Source: Cryphonectria parasitica EP155 (taxonomy: Eukaryota > Ascomycota > Sordariomycetes > Diaporthales > Cryphonectriaceae). From it: a stretch of 64,000 bases of DNA. A model generated the notes under the pieces. It did no database searches. It saw only the letters and a list, made by a program, of their open reading frames with translations, and was not told the origin of the DNA. Positions 62,393 to 64,000 of the stretch are shown piece after piece. How positions within the stretch are numbered: position 1 is the stretch's first letter; every line of letters starts with the position of its first letter. The stretch spans positions 4,278,001-4,342,000 of the forward strand of contig NW_024468909.1 of assembly GCF_011745365.1 (NCBI RefSeq), written 5' to 3'. A program made the translations under genes and the position numbers.

Positions 62393-63978
62393 ATGTATCG
62401 GCCCGTCATGGGACTCGGCTTTCTCTCCAAGCGGTTCATCATCGCCATCGCCCTGACCGTCTGCATCATATGGGCAATACGCTGGCGAGGACCTGAACTG
62501 GAGACCATCCGCGACTTCGCACATCTGAGTGGCGGCAATGAGGATCGCTGGATGACCAAGAGGCAGTTTGTCAAGCGAGCCCTTCAGGACGACCTGTACG
62601 TCAAAGAGTACAACGGCACAGCGGTGCGGGACCTGTGCGGAAAGACAAAGTGGCAGGATGGCATCGCCATCTCCTGTGACGAGATCGCAGGCGGCATAGG
62701 CAATCTGAAGATGAGGCTGCTTGGCTGCACAAGATACGTCATCGAGGCAGGAGGTACGAACACAACCAACAAAAAGAAAGAAAGAAAATAACCCAGCGGA
62801 CCATGGAATTCGCGAGCTGACAGACCCTATTCTCCACTAGCCATGCTGATCACCCCGGTGATACATCCAAGGCAGGCCTTTGAGAAGATGGAGCAGAGTT
62901 TCGGGTGGGATGTGGACCTGCCACTGGACTATGTCTTCGATAGCGAGCATTTCTACGAGACGCTGGCGCAGGACTGCCCCCAGCTGCGCATCGTGAATGA
63001 CACCGACCCGACGCTCAACATACCGCCCAAGCAGGATGCTTACAAGCTGCGGCCCAACTCGCTCGTCCAGACGTCCATGGGCGAGCATGTGGTCATGGAC
63101 CCCAAGGGCTGGCGACCAGCGTTCGACAAGTGGGTCGACGGGACGATTGTCAAGACGAACGGGCATCTGTTGTCTGCACAGCGTCCGGTGCGCATCAGCT
63201 TCGACGAGTGGGTGCAGTTCTCCTGGCCCAACGCCTACGACGGCGAAGAGTTCAAGAACGACTGGGGCCACGCAGCCCGCGTTCGGCAGGACATCCGGGA
63301 GCTGTCGGCCCGCGCGCTCTATAAGCTGTACAAGAAGATCGGCTGCAGGCAGAGCCCGCACGCCCCGTCCAAGAACTGCTTCCTCGGAGCCCACGTCCGC
63401 ACAGAGGCGGACGCCAAGGTCGAGGGCTGGGACACGTACGAGACCCAGATGCAGCACGCGCGGGAGCAGCTGGAGACGCACAACCTGAGCGTCCTCTACG
63501 TCGCTACCGGCACGGCCAGCGACGTCGACAGGCTCAAGGCCGACCTCAAGGACTTGACCGTCCGCGTCAACGAGACCCATGAGGCTGACGTCCAGGTCCT
63601 GCAGAAATGGGATCTTCTCGAGGAGGAGGACATGATGCTGATGGATGGCTTTACGTGGGACCAGATGGCCCTCGTGGACATGGACATCATGCTGAGGGCG
63701 AGTCGTTTCGAGGGCATCTGGGAGAGCAGCTGGACGTGGATGATTGCCCTCAAGAGACACGAATGGAGTGAGGATACAAATCCATTTTCTCACCAAGTCA
63801 CCTTTGAAGATGGACTAAGCAAGTAAGTCTACACAAAACAACCCCAAACCACGGTCAAGATCCCCGTTTCTCATCTCGACGTATTATTTGGTGCTGACTT
63901 TTCCCTCCCTTTCTTTCAAATAGGATATATGGCGCAGCAGGAATGCAACCATTCATACCACCCACGATGTATTTATAG
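62393..63978 (+). CDS. Type II membrane protein, O-fucosyltransferase-like
   Basis: Three exons, 62393-62753, 62841-63822 and 63924-63978, give 465 residues. Introns are 87 nt (GTACGA, CTGAC branch, CACTAG end) and 101 nt (GTAAGT, GCTGAC, AAATAG end). A short cytosolic N-terminus precedes a single membrane helix (FIIAIALTVCIIWAI, about 14-28), the layout of a Golgi or ER type II glycosyltransferase. The lumenal part has GAHVRTE at 303-309, where R307 fits the conserved arginine of GDP-fucose transferases, then LSVLYVATG and a late TWDQMALVDMDIMLRASRFEG block. I remember this late pattern from fungal proteins annotated as O-fucosyltransferase-like. Donor and acceptor are unknown. The last exon codes for only 18 residues, but its splice sites are good. 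It ends 22 bases before the window edge. Confidence 0.78.
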
Positions 63979-64000
63979 TCTCGAGAGACGCATTGTTTTC

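Overview
The window is nuclear DNA of a filamentous ascomycete (Pezizomycotina; a Sordariomycete-like fungus is my best guess, but no marker here fixes the class). The evidence is short GT-AG introns of about 47-275 nt with CTAAC/CTGAC-type branch sites, long pyrimidine-rich leaders, widely spaced monocistronic genes, and a gene set that includes fungal DNA-replication factors, secreted xylanases and fungus-specific membrane proteins. I see no rRNA gene, no convincing tRNA, no CRISPR array and no intact transposon.

Layout. 1-24.2 kb is a housekeeping block: the 3' end of an unknown gene; an Arg/Ser-rich fungal protein (2317-3510); elg1 (4195-7932, minus), divergent from a utp8-like gene (8804-11709, plus); a large disordered Arg-Glu/Asp-rich protein (16377-19344); dpb11/rad4 (20048-22924, minus); and a Nudix hydrolase (23577-24218, minus). 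24.2-38.9 kb is AT-richer and accessory in character. It holds a probably GPI-anchored aspartic protease, a GH11 xylanase, a GH10 xylanase and a LaeA-like methyltransferase, separated by long gene-poor stretches with simple and tandem repeats. 38.9-64 kb carries a ten-exon BRE4-like (ArAE/FUSC) membrane protein, an unusual alpha-arrestin, a coiled-coil membrane protein followed by a very large disordered repeat protein, a small spliced gene and an O-fucosyltransferase-like type II membrane protein.

Functional links. Elg1 and Dpb11 both act at replication forks and checkpoints. The two xylanases lie 2.3 kb apart, and each has a candidate XlnR-type GGCTAA site about 425-475 nt upstream, so co-regulation is plausible. 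The remaining neighbours do not form an obvious pathway.

Most interesting signals. (1) At 54571-54822, just upstream of the coiled-coil membrane gene, a 71-73 bp tandem repeat encodes two stem-loops per unit. Their loops share a C-(A/C/T)-ATAA core, and the stems keep pairing through a compensatory base change between copies, which points to a structured RNA element. (2) That gene ends in a TAG at 56283-56285, but the same frame continues for about 1000 more codons through a (CAG)20 tract, seven copies of a protein repeat and one spliced intron. (3) There is a perfect 21-bp inverted repeat with a 9-nt loop at 23358-23408. (4) Elg1 has a canonical PIP box inside its ATPase region. (5) A short two-exon gene is present at 59914-60206.
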